Translations under genes and position numbers: made by a program
The notes under the pieces: model-generated
The model's input: only the letters and a program-made list of their open reading frames with translations
The model's database searches: none
What the model was told of the DNA's origin: nothing
Origin: Lepturacanthus savala
Lineage: Eukaryota; Chordata; Actinopteri; Scombriformes; Trichiuridae
DNA length: 64,000 bases
Direction of reading: 5' to 3'
NCBI GenBank assembly: GCA_030544235.1
Contig: CM060474.1
Span: 4,766,898 to 4,830,897 of the forward strand
Shown: positions 41,801-55,851 of the stretch, piece by piece
Layout: each line of letters begins with the position of its first letter
Numbering within the stretch: the first letter of the stretch is position 1

Positions 41801-44800
41801 ACAAGGAACAGAGCTACAAAGCAGAACTCTCTGAACAAGAATGTTGTTACCAGAAAGAACTCAGTGATAAAGAACACAGCTACAATGTAGAATTCTCTGA
41901 ACAAGAACGTCACTACCAGAAAGAACTCAGTGACAAGGAACACAGCTACAAAGTAGAACTCTCTGAACAAGAACGTTGTTACCAGAAAGAACTCAGTGAC
42001 AAAGAACACAGCTACAAATAGAACTCTTAGAAGAAGAACGTCACTACCAGAAAGAACTCAGTGATAAGGAACACAGCTACAAAGTAGAACTCTCTGAACA
42101 AGAACATGACTACCAGAAAGAACTCAGTGATAAGGAACACAGCTACAAAGTAGATCTATCTGAACAAGAACTTTGCTACCAAAAAGAACTCAGTGACAAG
42201 GAACAGAGCTACAAAGCAGAACTCTCTGAACAAGAACGTTGTTACCAGAAAGAACTCAGTGATAAAGAACACAGCTACAATGTACAACTCTCTGAACGAG
42301 AACGTCACTACCAGAAAGAACTCAGTGACAAGGAACAGAGCTACAAAGTAGAACTCTCAGAACAAGAACATGACTACCAGAAAGAACTCAGTGACAAGGA
42401 ACACAGCTACAAAGTAGAACTCTCTGAACAAGAACATCGCTACCAGAAAGAACTCAGTGACAAGGAACAGAGCTACAAAGTAGAACTCTCAGAACAAGAA
42501 CATGACTACCAGAAAGAACTCAGTGACAAGGAACACAGCTGCAAAGTAGAACTCTCTGAACAAGAATGTTGTTACCAGAAAGAACTCAGTGATAAAGAAC
42601 ACAGCTACAATGTAGAACTCTCTGAACAAGAATGTTGTTACCAGAAAGAACTCAGTGACAAGGAACACAGCTACAAAGTAGAACTCTCTGAACAAGAACA
42701 TCGCTACCAGAAAGAACTCAGTGACAAGGAACACAGCTACAAAGTAGAACTCTCAGAACAAGAAGTTCAGTACCACAAAGAATCCAGTTACAAGGAACAC
42801 AGCTACAAAGTAGAAGTCTCTGAACAAGAACGTTGCTACCAAAAAGAACTCAGTGACAAGGAACAGAGCTAAAAAGCAGAACTCTGAACAAGAACGTCGC
42901 AACGAGAAAGAACTCAGTGACAAAGAACACAGCTACAATGTAGAACTATCTGAACAAGAACGTTGTTACCAGAAAGAACTCAGTGACAAAGAACACAGCT
43001 ACAAATAGAACTCTTAGAAGAAGAACGTCACTACCAGAAAGAACTCAGTGATAAGGAACACAGCTACAAAGTAGATCTATCTGAACAAGAACTTTGCTAC
43101 CAAAAAGAACTCAGTGACAAGGAACACAGCTACAAAGTAGAACTCTCTGAACAAGAACATCGCTACCAGAAAGAACTCAGTGACAAGGAACAGAGCTACA
43201 AAGTAGAACTCTCAGAACAAGAACATGACTACCAGAAAGAACTCAGTGACAAGGAACACAGCTGCAAAGTAGAACTCTCTGAACAAGAATGTTGTTACCA
43301 GAAAGAACTCAGTGATAAAGAACACAGCTACAATGTAGAACTCTCTGAACAAGAATGTTGTTACCAGAAAGAACTCAGTGATAAAGAACACAGCTACAAT
43401 GTAGAACTCTCTGAACAAGAATGTTGTTACCAGAAAGAACTCAGTGACAAAGAACACAGCTACAAATAGAACTCTTAGAAGAAGAATGTCACTACCAGAA
43501 AGAACTCAGTGATAAGGAACACAGCTACAAAGTAGATCTATCTGAACAAGAACTTTGCTACCAAAAAGAACTCAGTGACAAGGAACAGAGCTACAAAGTA
43601 GAACTATCTGAACAAGAACTTTGCGACCAAAAAGAACTCAGTGACAAGGAACAGAGCTACAAAGCAGAACTCTCTGAACAAGAATGTTGTTACCAGAAAG
43701 AACTCAGTGATAAAGAACACAGCTACAATGTAGAATTCTCTGAACAAGAACGTCACTACCAGAAAGAACTCAGTGACAAGGAACACAGCTACAAAGTAGA
43801 ACTCTCTGAACAAGAACGTTGTTACCAGAAAGAACTCAGTGACAAAGAACACAGCTACAAATAGAACTCTTAGAAGAAGAACGTCACTACCAGAAAGAAC
43901 TCAGTGATAAGGAACACAGCTACAAAGTAGAACTCTCTGAACAAGAACATGACTACCAGAAAGAACTCAGTGACAAGGAACACAGCTACAAAGTAGAACT
44001 CTCTGAACAAGAACATCGCTACCAGAAAGAACTCAGTGACAAGGAACAGAGCTACAAAGTAGAACTCTCAGAACAAGAACATGACTACCAGAAAGAACTC
44101 AGTGACAAGGAACACAGCTGCAAAGTAGAACTCTCTGAACAAGAATGTTGTTACCAGAAAGAACTCAGTGATAAAGAACACAGCTACAATGTAGAACTCT
44201 CTGAACAAGAATGTTGTTACCAGAAAGAACTCAGTGATAAAGAACACAGCTACAATGTAGAATTCTCTGAACAAGAACGTCACTACCAGAAAGAACTCAG
44301 TGACAAGGAACACAGCTACAAAGTAGAACTCTCTGAACAAGAACGTTGTTACCAGAAAGAACTCAGTGACAAAGAACACAGCTACAAATAGAACTCTTAG
44401 AAGAAGAACGTCACTACCAGAAAGAACTCAGTGATAAGGAACACAGCTACAAAGTAGAACTCTCTGAACAAGAACATCGCTACCAGAAAGAACTCAGTGA
44501 CAAGGAACAGAGCTACAAAGTAGAACTCTCAGAACAAGAACATGACTACCAGAAAGAACTCAGTGACAAGGAACACAGCTGCAAAGTAGAACTCTCTGAA
44601 CAAGAATGTTGTTACCAGAAAGAACTCAGTGACAAAGAACACAGCTACAAATAGAACTCTTAGAAGAAGAACGTCACTACCAGAAAGAACTCAGTGATAA
44701 GGAACACAGCTACAAAGTAGAACTCTCTGAACAAGAACATCGCTACCAGAAAGAACTCAGTGACAAGGAACAGAGCTACAAAGTAGAACTCTCAGAACAA

Positions 44801-45260
44801 GAACATGACTATCAGAAAGAACTCAGTGACAAGGAACACAGCTGCAAAGTAGAACTCTCTGAACAAGAATGTTGTTACCAGAAAGAACTCAGTGATAAAG
44901 AACACAGCTACAATGTAGAACTCTCTGAACAAAAATGTTGTTACCAGAAAGAACTCAGTGACAAAGAACACAGCTACAAATAGAACTCTTAGAAGAAGAA
45001 TGTCACTACCAGAAAGAACTCAGTGATAAGGAAAACAGCTACAAAGTAGATCTATCTGAACAAGAACTTTGCTACCAAAAAGAACTCAGTGACGAGGAAC
45101 AGAGCTACAAAGTAGAACTATCTGAACAAGAACTTTGCGACCAAAAAGAACTCAGTGACAAGGAACAGAGCTACAAAGCAGAACTCTCTGAACAAGAACG
45201 TTGTTACCAGAAAGAACTCAGTGATAAAGAACACAGCTACAATGTAGAATTCTCTGAACA
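38869..45260 (+). repeat. Homogeneous but reshuffled array segment
   Basis: Standard monomers rich in the gctgcaaag (S-C-K) and gaatgttgttacc (E-C-C-Y) variants. Partial higher-order matches exist, such as ~41,090-41,730 with ~42,867-43,507 at an offset of 1,777 bp, but no long uniform duplication is visible. It marks the right end of the well homogenised core. Confidence 0.75.
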
Positions 45261-48200
45261 AGAACGTCACTACCAGAAAAAATCAGTGACAAGGAACACA
45301 GCTACAAAGTAGAAATCTCTGGACAAGAACGTTGCTACCAAAAAGAACTCAGTGACAAAGACCACAGCTACAATGTAGAACTCTCTGAACAAGAACGTTG
45401 TTACCAGAAAGAACTCAGTGATAAAGAACACAGCTACAATGTAGAACTCTCTGAACAAGAACGTTGTTACCAGAAAGAACTCAGTGACAAGGAACAGAGC
45501 TACAAATCAGAACTCTTTGAACAAGAACGTTGTTAACAGACAGAACTCAGTGATTAAGAATACAGCTACAATGTAGAACTCTCTGAACGAGAACGTCACT
45601 ACAGGAAAGAACTCAGTGACAAGAAACACAGCTACAAAGTAGAACTATCTGAACAAGAACATTGCTACCAAAAAGAACTCAGTGACAAGGGACAGAGCTA
45701 AAAAGCAGAACTCTGAACAAGAACGTCGCAACGAGAAAGAACTCAGTGACAAAGAACACAGCTACAAATAGAAATCTCAGAAGAAGAATGTCACTACCAG
45801 AAAGAACTCAATGACAAATAACACAGCTACAATGTAGAACTCTCTGAACAAGAACGTTGTTACCAGAAAGAACTCAGTGATAAAGAACACAGCTACAATG
45901 TAGAACTCTCTGAACGAGAACGTCACTACCAGAAAGAACTCCGTGACAAGGAACACAGCTGAAGAGTAGAACTATCTGAACAAGAACTTCAGTATCACAA
46001 AGAACTTAGTGACAAGGAAAACAGCTATAAAGTAGAAGTCTCTGAACAAGAACGTTGCTACCAAAAAGAACTCAGTGACAAAGAACACAGCTACAAATAG
46101 AACTCTCAGGAGAAGAACGTCACTACCAGAAAGAACTCAGTGATAAAGAACACAGCTACAAAGTAGAACTATCTGAACAAGAACTTTGCTACCAAAAAGA
46201 ACTCAGTGACAAGGAACAGAGCTACAAAGCAGAACTATCTTACCAAGAACATCACTACCAGAAAAAATCAGTGACAAGGAACACAGCTACAAAGTAGAAA
46301 TCTCTGAACAAGAACGTTGCTACCAAAAAGAACTCAGTGATAAAGAACACAGCTACAATGTAGAACTCTCTGAACAAGAACATTGTTACCAGAAAGAACT
46401 CAGTGATAAAGAACACAGCTACAATGTAGAACTCTCTGAACGAGAACGTCACTACCAGAAAGAACTCAGTGAAAAGGAACACAGCTACAAAGTAGAAGTC
46501 TTTGATCAATAACGTTGCTACCAAAAAGAACTCAGTGACAAGGAACAGAGCTAGAAACCAGAACTCTCTGCACAAGAACTTCAGTATCACAAAGAACTTT
46601 TCAGAGAAGTTCTCTCTGAAGAAGAACATTGTTACCACAAAGAACCCAGTGACAAGGAACACAGCTACAAAGTAGATCTAAACAAGAATGTTGCTACCAA
46701 TAAGAAATCAGTGACAAGGAACAGAGCTACAAAGTAGAACTCTCTGAACAAGAACATCACTACCAGAAAGAATTCAGTGACAAGGAACAGAGCTAAAAAG
46801 TAGAACTCTCAGAACAAGAAGTTCAGTGCCACAAAGAACCCAGTGACAAGAAACACACCTACAAAGTAGAACTATCTGAACAAGAACGTTGCTACCAAAA
46901 AGAACTCAGTGACAAGGAACAGAGCTACAAATCAGAACTCTCTGAACAAGAACGTTGTTAACAGACAGAACTCAGTGATTAAGAACACAGCTACAATGTA
47001 GAACTCTCTGAACGAGAATGTCACTACAGGAAAGAACTCAGTGACAAGAAACACAGCTACAAAGTAGAACTATCTCAACAAGAACGTTGCTACCAAAAAG
47101 AACTCAGTGACAAGGGACAGAGCTAAAAAGCAGAACTCTGAACAAGAACGTCGCAACGAGAAAGAACTCAGTGACAAAGAACACAGCTACAAATAGAAAT
47201 CTCAGAAGAAGAATGTCACTACCAGAAAGAACTCAATGACAAAGAACACAGCTACAATGTAGAACTCTCTGAACAAGAACGTTGTTACCAGAAAGAACTC
47301 AGTGATAAAGAACACAGCTACAATGTAGAACTCTCTGAACGAGAACGTCACTACCAGAAAGAACTCCGTGACAAGGAACACAGCTGAAGAGTAGAACTAT
47401 CTGAACAAGAACTTCAGTATCACAAAGAACTTAGTGACAAGGAAAACAGCTATAAAGTAGAAGTCTCTGAAAAAGAACGTTGCTACCAAAAAGACCTCAG
47501 TTACAAAGAACACAGCTACAAATAGAACTCTCAGAAGAAGAACATCACTACCAGAAAGAACTCAGTGATAAAGAACACAGCTACAAAGTAGAACTATCTG
47601 AACAAGAACGTTGCTACCAAAAAGAACTCAGTGACAAGGAACAGAGCTACAAAGCAGAATTCTCTGCACAAGAACGTTGTTAACAGACAGAACTCAGTGA
47701 TTAAGAATACAGCTACAATGTAGAACTCTCTGAACGAGAACGTCACTACCAGAAAGAACTCAGTGACAAGGAACACAGCTACAAAGTAGAACTGTCTGAA
47801 CAAGAACGTCGCAATAAGAAAGAACTCAGTGACAAGGAACAGAGATACAAAGCAGAACTCTCTGAACAAGAATGTCGCAATGAGAAAGTACTCAGTGACA
47901 AAGAACACAGCTACACATAGAACTCTCAGAAGAAGAACGTCACTACCAGAAAGAACTCAGTGATAAGGAATACAGCTACAAAGTAGAACTATCTGAACAA
48001 GAACTTTGCTACCAAAAAGAACTCAGTGACAAGGAACAGAGCTACGAAGTAGAACTCTCAGAACAAGAAGTTTAGTACCAGAAAGAACCCAGTGACAAGG
48101 AACACAGCTACAAAGTAGATCTAAACAAGAACGTTGCTACCAATAAGAAATCAGTGACAAGGAACAGAGTTACAACGTAGAACTCTCTGAAGAAGAACGT

Positions 48201-48785
48201 TGTTACCAAAAAGAACTTAGTGACAAGGAACACAGCTACAAAGTAGAACTCTTGGAACAAGAACATCACTACCAGAAAAATCAGTGACAAGGAACACAGC
48301 TACAATGTAGAACTCTCTGAACAAGAACGTTGTTAGCAGAAAGAACTCAGTGATAAAGAACACAGCTACAATGTACAACTCTCTGAACAAGAACGTTGTT
48401 AGCAGAAAGAACTCAGTGATAAAGAACACAGCTACAATGTAGAACTCTCTGAACGAGAACGTCACTACCAGAAAAAACTCAGTGAAAAGGAACACAGCTA
48501 CAAAGTAGAAGTCTTTGATCAAGAACGTTGCTAACAAAAAGAACTCAGTGACAAGGAACAGAGCTACAAATCAGATCTCTCTGAACAAGAACGTTGTTAA
48601 CAGACAGAACTCAGTGATTAAGAATACAGCTACAATGTAGAACTCTCTGAACGAGAACGTCACTACCAGAAAGAACTCAGTGACAAGAAAAACAGCTACA
48701 AAGTAGAACTCTCTGACCAAGAACGTTGTTACCAGAAAGAACTCAGTGATAAAGAACACAGCTACAATGTAGAACTCTCTGAACG
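45261..48785 (+). repeat. Diverged transition zone of the array
   Basis: The 66-bp period continues but private changes rise sharply: ccagaaaaaatcagtgac deletions, tgttaacagacagaactcagtgattaag units near 45,530, 46,955, 47,680 and 48,595, taataacac, and an insert-like run near 46,600 (cttttcagagaagttctctc). Stops and indels are scattered and not stereotyped. This fits array edges that escape homogenisation. Confidence 0.85.
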
Positions 48786-51700
48786 AGAACGTCACTACAG
48801 GAAAGAACTCAGTGACAAGAAACACAGCTACAAAGTAGAACTATCTGAACAAGAACGTTGCTACCAAAAATAACTCAGTGACAAGGGACAGAGCTAAAAA
48901 GCAGAACTCTGAACAAGAACGTTGCAACGAGAAAGAACTCAGTGACAAAGAACACAGCTACAAATAGAACTCTCAGAAGAAGAACGTCACTACCAGAAAG
49001 AACTCAATGACAAAGAACACAGCTACAATGTAGAACTATCTGAACAAGAACTTTGCTCCCAAAAAGAACTCAGTGACAAGGAACACAGCTACAATGTAGA
49101 ACTCTCTGGACAAGAACGTTGTTACCAGAAAGAACTCAGTGATAAAGAACACAGCTACAATGTAGAACTCTCTGAACGAGAACGTCACTACCAGAAAGAA
49201 CTCAGTGACAAGGAACACAGCTGAAAAGTAGAACTATCTGAACAAGAATTTCAGTATCACAAAGAACTTAGTGACAAGGAAAACAGCTATAAAGTAGAAG
49301 TCTCTGAAAAAGAACGTTGCTACCAAAAAGACCTCAGTTACAAAGAACACAGCTACAAATAGAACTCTCAGAAGAAGAACGTCACTACCAGAAAGAACTC
49401 AGTGATAAAGAACACAGCTACAAAGTAGAACTATCTGAACAAGAACTTTGCTACCAAAAAGAACTCAGTGACAAGGAACAGAGCTACAAAGCAGAACTCT
49501 CTGAACAAGAACGTTGCAACGAGAAAGAACTCAGTGACAAAGAACACGGCTATAAATATAACTCTCAGAAGAAGAAAGTCACTACAAGAACTCAGTGATA
49601 AAGAACACAGCTACAAAGTAGAACTCTGTGAACAAGAACGTTGTTACCAGAAAGAACTTAGTGACAAGGAACACAGCTACAATGTAGAACTCTCTGAACG
49701 AGAACGTCACTACCAGAAAGAACTCAATGACAAGGAACAGAGCTACAAAGCAGTACTCTCTGAACAAGAACGTGGTTACCAGAAAGAACTCAGTGACAAG
49801 GAACACAGCTACAAAGTAGAACTATCTGAACAAGAACTTCAGTATCACAAAGAACTTAGTGACAAGGAAAACAGCTATAAAGTAGAAGTCTCTGAACAAG
49901 AACGTTGTTACCAAAAATAACTCAGTGACAAGGAACAGAGCTACAAAGTAGAAATATCTGAACAAGAATGTCACTACCAAAAAGAACTCACTGATAAGGA
50001 ACAGAGCTACAAAGCATAACTGTCTGAAAAAGAACGTTGCAACAAGAAATAACTCAGTGACAAAGAACACAGCTACAAATAGAACTCTCAGAAGAAGAAC
50101 GTCACTACCAGAAAGAACTCAGTGATAAGGAACACAGCTACAAAGTAGAACTATCTGAACAAGAACTTTTCTACCAAAAAGAACTCAGTGACAAGGAACA
50201 GAGCTACAAAGTAGAATTTTCTGAACAAGAACGTTGCAACGAGGAAGAACTCAGTGATAAAGAACACAGCTACAATGTTAAACTCTCTGAATGAGAACAT
50301 CACTACCAGAAAGAACTCAGTGACAAGGAACACAGCTACAAATAGAACTCTCATAAGAAGCTACAAAGTAGAACTATTTGAACAAGAACGCTGCTACCAA
50401 AAACAACTCAGTGCCAAGGAACAGAGCTACAAAGTAGAACTCTCTGAACAAGAACGTTGTAACCAGAAAGAACTCAGTGATAAGGAACACAGCTACAAAG
50501 TACAAGTCTCTGAACAAGAACGTTGCTACCAAAGAGAACTCAGTGACAAGGAACAGAGCTACAAAGCAGAACTCTCTGAACAAGAACGCTGCTACCAAAA
50601 ATAACTCAGTGACGAGGAACAGAGCTACTAATTAGAACTGTCTGAACAAGAAAGTCGCAATGCGGAAGAACTCAGTGACATAGAAGACACCTACAAATAG
50701 AACTCTGAAAAGAAGAACATCACTACAAAAAATAACTCAGTGATAAGGAACACAGCTATAAAGTTGAACTATCTGAACAAGAACGTTGCTACTAAAAAGA
50801 AGTCAGTGACAAGGAACAGAGCTACAAAGCAGAACTCTCTGAACAAGAACGTCGCAACGAGAAAGAACTCCGTGACAAAGAACACAGCTACAAATAGAAA
50901 TCTCAGAAGAAGAACGTCACTACCAGAAATAACTCAGTGACAAGGAACACAGCTACAAAGCAGAACTGTCTGAACAAGAACGTCGCAACGAAAAAGAACT
51001 CAGTGACAAGGAACAGAGATACAAAGTAGAACTCTCAGAACAAGAACGATGCTACCAAAAACAACTCAGTGACAAGGAACACAGCTACAAAGTAGAACTC
51101 TCTGAACAAGAACGTTGCTAACAGAAAGAACTCAATGACAAGGAACAGAGCTACAAAGCATAACTGTCTGAAAAATAACGTTGCGACAAGAAAGAACTCA
51201 GTGACATGGAACAGAGCTACAAAGCAGAACTCGCTGAACAAGAACGTCACTACCAGAAAGAACTCAGTGACAAGGAACACAGCTACAAAGCAGAACTGTC
51301 TAAACAAGAACGTCGCAACGAGGAAGAACTCAGTGATAAAGAACACAGCTACAATGTAAAACTCTCTGAATGAGAACATCACTACCAGAAAGAACTCAAT
51401 GACAAGGAACAAAGCTACAAAGCAGAACTCTGAACAAGAACGCCGCTACCAGAAAGAACTCAGTGACAAGGAACAGAGCTACAAAGTAGAACTATCTGAA
51501 CAAGAATGTTGCTACCAAAAAGAACTCAGTGACAAGGAACAGAGCTACAAAGCAGAACTCTCTGAACAAGAACGCTGCTATCAAAAATAACTCAGTGACA
51601 AGGAACAGAGCTACTAAGTAGAACTCTCTGAACAAGAATGCCGCTACAGGAAAGAACCTCAGTGACAAGGAACACAGCTACAAAGTAGATCTCTCTGAAC

Positions 51701-54700
51701 AAGAATGTTGCTACCAGAAAGAACTCAGTGACAAGGAACAGAGCTACAAAGCAGAACTCTCTGAACAAGAACATCGCAACGAGAAAGAACTCAGTGACAA
51801 AAAACACAGCTACAAAGTAGAACTCTCAGAACAAGAACGTCACTACCAGAAAGAACTCAGTGACAAGGAAAAGAGCTACAAAGTAGAACTCTGTGAACAA
51901 GAACGTTGTTACCAGAAAGAACTTAGTGACAAGGAACACAGCTACAAATAGAACTCAGAAGAAGAACGTCACTACCAGAAAGAACTCAGTGACAAGGAAC
52001 ACAGCTACAAATAGAAATCTCACAAGAAGCTATAAAGTAGAACTATCTGAACAAGAATGTTGCTACCAAAAAGAACTCAGTGACAAGGAACAGAGCTACA
52101 AAGCAGAACTCTCTGAACAAGAATGCTGCTACCAAAAATAACTCAGTGACAAGGAACAGAGCTACTAAGTAGAACTCTCTGAACAAGAATGCCACTACAG
52201 GAAAGAACCTCAGTGACAAGGAACACAGCTACAAAGTAGAACTCTCTGAACAAGAATGTTGCTACCAGAAAGAACTCAGTGACAAGGAACAGAGCTACAA
52301 AGCAGAACTCTCTGAACAAGAACGTCACTACAGGAAAGAACTCAGTGACAAGAAACACAGCTACAAAGTAGAACTATCTGAACAAGAACGTTGCTACCAA
52401 AAATAACTCAGTGACAAGGGACAGAGCTAAAAAGCAGAACTCTGAACAAGAACGTTGCAACGAGAAAGAACTCAGTGACAAAGAACACAGCTACAAATAG
52501 AACTCTCAGAAGAAGAACGTCACTACCAGAAAGAACTCAATGACAAAGAACACAGCTACAATGTAGAACTATCTGAACAAGAACTTTGCTCCCAAAAAGA
52601 ACTCAGTGACAAGGAACACAGCTACAATGTAGAACTCTCTGGACAAGAAAGTTGTTACCAGAAAGAACTCAGTGATAAAGAACACAGCTACAATGTAGAA
52701 CTCTCTGAACGAGAACGTCACTACCAGAAAGAACTCAGTGACAAGAAACACAGCTGAAAAGTAGAACTATCTGAACAAGAATTTCAGTATCACAAAGAAC
52801 TTAGTGACAAGGAAAACAGCTATAAAGTAGAAGTCTCTGAAAAAGAACGTTGCTACCAAAAAGACCTCAGTTACAAAGAACACAGCTACAAATAGAACTC
52901 TCAGAAGAAGAACGTCACTACCAGAAAGAACTCAGTGATAAAGAACACAGCTACAAAGTAGAACTATCTGAACAAGAACTTTGCTACCAAAAAGAACTCA
53001 GTGACAAGGAACAGAGCTACAAAGCAGAACTCTCTGAACAAGAACGTTGCAACGAGAAAGAACTCAGTGACAAAGAACACGGCTATAAATATAACTCTCA
53101 GAAGAAGAAAGTCACTACAAGAACTCAGTGATAAAGAACACAGCTACAAAGTAGAACTCTGTGAACAAGAACGTTGTTACCAGAAAGAACTTAGTGACAA
53201 GGAACACAGCTACAATGTAGAACTCTCTGAACGAGAACGTCACTACCAGAAAGAACTCAATGACAAGGAACAGAGCTACAAAGCAGTACTCTCTGAACAA
53301 GAACGTGGTTACCAGAAAGAACTCAGTGACAAGGAACACAGCTACAAAGTAGAACTATCTGAACAAGAACTTCAGTATCACAAAGAACTTAGTGACAAGG
53401 AAAACAGCTATAAAGTAGAAGTCTCTGAACAAGAACGTTGTTACCAAAAATAACTCAGTGACAAGGAACAGAGCTACAAAGTAGAAATATCTGAACAAGA
53501 ATGTCACTACCAAAAAGAACTCACTGATAAGGAACAGAGCTACAAAGCATAACTGTCTGAAAAAGAACGTTGCAACAAGAAATAACTCAGTGACAAAGAA
53601 CACAGCTACAAATAGAACTCTCAGAAGAAGAACGTCACTACCAGAAAGAACTCAGTGATAAGGAACACAGCTACAAAGTAGAACTATCTGAACAAGAACT
53701 TTTCTACCAAAAAGAACTCAGTGACAAGGAACAGAGCTACAAAGTAGAATTTTCTGAACAAGAACGTTGCAACGAGGAAGAACTCAGTGATAAAGAACAC
53801 AGCTACAATGTTAAACTCTCTGAATGAGAACATCACTACCAGAAAGAACTCAGTGACAAGGAACACAGCTACAAATAGAACTCTCATAAGAAGCTACAAA
53901 GTAGAACTATTTGAACAAGAACGCTGCTACCAAAAACAACTCAGTGCCAAGGAACAGAGCTACAAAGTAGAACTCTCTGAACAAGAACGTTGTAACCAGA
54001 AAGAACTCAGTGATAAGGAACACAGCTACAAAGTACAAGTCTCTGAACAAGAACGTTGCTACCAAAGAGAACTCAGTGACAAGGAACAGAGCTACAAAGC
54101 AGAACTCTCTGAACAAGAACGCTGCTACCAAAAATAACTCAGTGACGAGGAACAGAGCTACTAATTAGAACTGTCTGAACAAGAAAGTCGCAATGCGGAA
54201 GAACTCAGTGACATAGAAGACACCTACAAATAGAACTCTGAAAAGAAGAACATCACTACAAAAAATAACTCAGTGATAAGGAACACAGCTATAAAGTTGA
54301 ACTATCTGAACAAGAACGTTGCTACTAAAAAGAAGTCAGTGACAAGGAACAGAGCTACAAAGCAGAACTCTCTGAACAAGAACGTCGCAACGAGAAAGAA
54401 CTCCGTGACAAAGAACACAGCTACAAATAGAAATCTCAGAAGAAGAACGTCACTACCAGAAATAACTCAGTGACAAGGAACACAGCTACAAAGCAGAACT
54501 GTCTGAACAAGAACGTCGCAACGAAAAAGAACTCAGTGACAAGGAACAGAGATACAAAGTAGAACTCTCAGAACAAGAACGATGCTACCAAAAACAACTC
54601 AGTGACAAGGAACACAGCTACAAAGTAGAACTCTCTGAACAAGAACGTTGCTAACAGAAAGAACTCAATGACAAGGAACAGAGCTACAAAGCATAACTGT

Positions 54701-55851
54701 CTGAAAAATAACGTTGCGACAAGAAAGAACTCAGTGACATGGAACAGAGCTACAAAGCAGAACTCGCTGAACAAGAACGTCACTACCAGAAAGAACTCAG
54801 TGACAAGGAACACAGCTACAAAGCAGAACTGTCTAAACAAGAACGTCGCAACGAGGAAGAACTCAGTGATAAAGAACACAGCTACAATGTAAAACTCTCT
54901 GAATGAGAACATCACTACCAGAAAGAACTCAATGACAAGGAACAAAGCTACAAAGCAGAACTCTGAACAAGAACGCCGCTACCAGAAAGAACTCAGTGAC
55001 AAGGAACAGAGCTACAAAGTAGAACTATCTGAACAAGAATGTTGCTACCAAAAAGAACTCAGTGACAAGGAACAGAGCTACAAAGCAGAACTCTCTGAAC
55101 AAGAACGCTGCTATCAAAAATAACTCAGTGACAAGGAACAGAGCTACTAAGTAGAACTCTCTGAACAAGAATGCCGCTACAGGAAAGAACCTCAGTGACA
55201 AGGAACACAGCTACAAAGTAGATCTCTCTGAACAAGAATGTTGCTACCAGAAAGAACTCAGTGACAAGGAACAGAGCTACAAAGCAGAACTCTCTGAACA
55301 AGAACATCGCAACGAGAAAGAACTCAGTGACAAAAAACACAGCTACAAAGTAGAACTCTCAGAACAAGAACGTCACTACCAGAAAGAACTCAGTGACAAG
55401 GAAAAGAGCTACAAAGTAGAACTCTGTGAACAAGAACGTTGTTACCAGAAAGAACTTAGTGACAAGGAACACAGCTACAAATAGAACTCAGAAGAAGAAC
55501 GTCACTACCAGAAAGAACTCAGTGACAAGGAACACAGCTACAAATAGAAATCTCACAAGAAGCTATAAAGTAGAACTATCTGAACAAGAATGTTGCTACC
55601 AAAAAGAACTCAGTGACAAGGAACAGAGCTACAAAGCAGAACTCTCTGAACAAGAATGCTGCTACCAAAAATAACTCAGTGACAAGGAACAGAGCTACTA
55701 AGTAGAACTCTCTGAACAAGAATGCCACTACAGGAAAGAACCTCAGTGACAAGGAACACAGCTACAAAGTAGAACTCTCTGAACAAGAATGTTGCTACCA
55801 GAAAGAACTCAGTGACAAGGAACAGAGCTACAAAGCAGAACTCTCTGAACA
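48786..55851 (+). repeat. 3,533-bp tandem duplication of diverged array sequence
   Basis: About 48,786-52,318 and 52,319-55,851 match at a constant 3,533-bp offset, including rare marks such as cactacaggaaag, gaatttcagtatcac, gacatggaacagagc, tactaattagaactg and aggaaagaacctcag. I noticed only a few differences, for example caagaacgttg at 49,112 against caagaaagttg at 52,645, and gacaaggaacac against gacaagaaacac near 49,208/52,741. Internal monomers are highly diverged from one another while the two 3.5-kb copies are almost the same, so this large duplication is much younger than its monomers. Confidence 0.93.

Noticed and set aside
1..45260. Centromeric satellite
   Set aside because: Size and higher-order structure would fit, but nothing in the sequence alone shows centromere function, and adjacent single-copy exons argue for a chromosome-arm site.
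94..46662. Dozens of minus-strand frames of 60-135 codons rich in F, L and V over the array
   Set aside because: They are the antisense of an E/K-rich repeat, are bounded by the repeat variants themselves, and have no separate promoter, domain or codon signal.
49468..49920. Plus-strand 150-codon open frame (and its copy at 53,001) as a gene
   Set aside because: It starts at an ATG in a non-sense frame and slips into the coiled-coil frame through an indel. It is one stretch of the decayed array, duplicated with the 3,533-bp block.
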